Under the pieces are notes generated by a model, which saw only the letters and a list, made by a program, of their open reading frames with translations, made no database searches and was not told the origin of the DNA. A stretch of DNA of 64,000 nt. Source: Vibrio sp. ED004. GTDB taxonomy: Bacteria; Pseudomonadota; Gammaproteobacteria; Enterobacterales; Vibrionaceae. This document shows positions 63,517-64,000 of this stretch, piece by piece. Each line of letters opens with the position of its first letter. The first letter of the stretch is position 1. The translations under genes and the position numbers were made by a program. The stretch covers positions 1,364,001 through 1,428,000 of the forward strand of contig NZ_CP066150.1 of the NCBI RefSeq assembly GCF_023206395.1. The letters are read 5' to 3'.

Positions 63517-63915
63517 TTATTCAGGTTGAGACGCCGATGCATAAACCACGAACTCGACCAGCATCTCTTCTCTTGCTAACCCTGCAACAACGACCGCTGC
63601 ACGGTTTGGATAAGGTGCATTGAAGTATTCTCCGTATACGCTGTTGACCGTTTTTAGGTATTCACGGTCTGTCACGTAAATCAGAACTTGCAGCACAGAA
63701 TCCATCGATTCGCCTGCACACTCCAACGTATGAACAAGGTTGTTAAAAGTCTGACGCGTTTGCGCTTCGATACCGCCTTCTACTACTGCGCCCGTTTCAT
63801 CAATTGGAATCTGCGCGGTGTATAGAGTGCCGTTATTTACGATTGCCCACTCTAGTGGTGCTTTTGAAGCAAAAAGAGCGGTTTTTACTGGGTGTTTTTT
63901 AGTTTGTGCGTTCAC
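63517..63915 (-). CDS. RidA/YjgF-family enamine/imine deaminase
   Basis: 132 residues from a GTG with GGATGGAA before it; an upstream TTG at 63927 is the alternative. The family Arg is in PYPNRAAVVVAGLAREEM followed by LVEFVVYAS, and the N-terminal FASKAPLEWAIVNNGTLYTAQIPID is of the divergent type. RidA proteins hydrolyse reactive enamines or imines to ketones and ammonia. It is upstream of the aldehyde dehydrogenase (200 bp) and likely first or second in a cluster that continues beyond the window. Confidence 0.87.
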   Translation of the reverse strand: MNAQTKKHPVKTALFASKAPLEWAIVNNGTLYTAQIPIDETGAVVEGGIEAQTRQTFNNLVHTLECAGESMDSVLQVLIYVTDREYLKTVNSVYGEYFNAPYPNRAAVVVAGLAREEMLVEFVVYASASQPE

Positions 63916-64000
63916 GATTCCATCCAACTTTGTAACAACTATGTTTCAAGATGGTTAAATACTGCACCTTGACGACTGATAAATCTAACGGTAAATTTTG

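Overview
The window looks like chromosomal DNA of a marine Vibrio (Gammaproteobacteria), possibly the Splendidus group. This rests on gene content and moderate GC: a DUF2860 outer-membrane protein, a NspS/MbaA-like polyamine/c-di-GMP pair, DUF3726, a BCCT transporter, YgjV and small Vibrio-type proteins. No rRNA, tRNA, CRISPR array or prophage was seen. The many accessory metabolic and sensory clusters suggest the smaller chromosome, but that is inference.

Layout. 1-2.3 kb: the end of an outer-membrane barrel gene, then two decayed transposons (IS200/IS605-like and ISL3-like). 2.3-5.6 kb: a PstS-like periplasmic protein, a porin and a chemoreceptor. 6.1-13.2 kb: gamma-glutamyltranspeptidase, a HEAT/TPR periplasmic protein, an anaerobic sulfatase-maturating radical SAM enzyme, a formylglycine-enzyme-fold lipoprotein lacking the catalytic cysteines, and an alkaline-phosphatase-superfamily enzyme. 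13.4-21.9 kb: a YegS-type lipid kinase, a LysR regulator and a complete MoxR-DUF58-DUF4381-BatA-BatB/C-BatD operon. 22-28 kb: an octaheme cytochrome c with HEAT/TPR tail and two divergent sulfatases, one frameshifted. A nearly identical 29-bp palindromic element lies in front of moxR and in front of the intact sulfatase, which suggests one regulon.

28.4-36.6 kb: a frameshifted di-heme peroxidase, a hybrid histidine kinase and a small membrane protein in one operon; then a CsgI/DUF2057 protein, a Crp/Fnr regulator, a frameshifted adenine/adenosine deaminase and a LuxR regulator preceded by three 20-bp repeats. 36.7-42.7 kb: mostly small housekeeping or unknown genes (GNATs, cupin, YgjV, PhzF, fasciclin). 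43-48.3 kb: a c-di-GMP sensory island with two periplasmic-binding-protein/membrane-protein pairs, one NspS/MbaA-like and one that I read as PruR/DcpA-like with a degenerate GGDEF domain.

48.7-53.4 kb: a second-type cbb3 oxidase operon (cytochrome c, CcoN, CcoO and a 718-residue CcoP) in which CcoP is fused to a triheme alcohol-dehydrogenase-type cytochrome, giving five haems in one chain. 53.5-55.7 kb: two small proteins and a proline-iminopeptidase-like hydrolase. 56-64 kb, all on the minus strand: a catabolic cluster (RidA, aldehyde dehydrogenase, M19-dipeptidase-family protein without the usual metal ligands, BCCT transporter, a 579-593-residue unknown protein and DUF3726), probably for a betaine or other quaternary amine, continuing beyond the right edge.

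Six coding regions are broken by small indels: both transposases, one sulfatase, the di-heme peroxidase and the deaminase, with two separate lesions in the ISL3 gene. The sulfatase and peroxidase lesions lie at short direct repeats, which fits replication slippage. The single-base ones could be sequencing errors.
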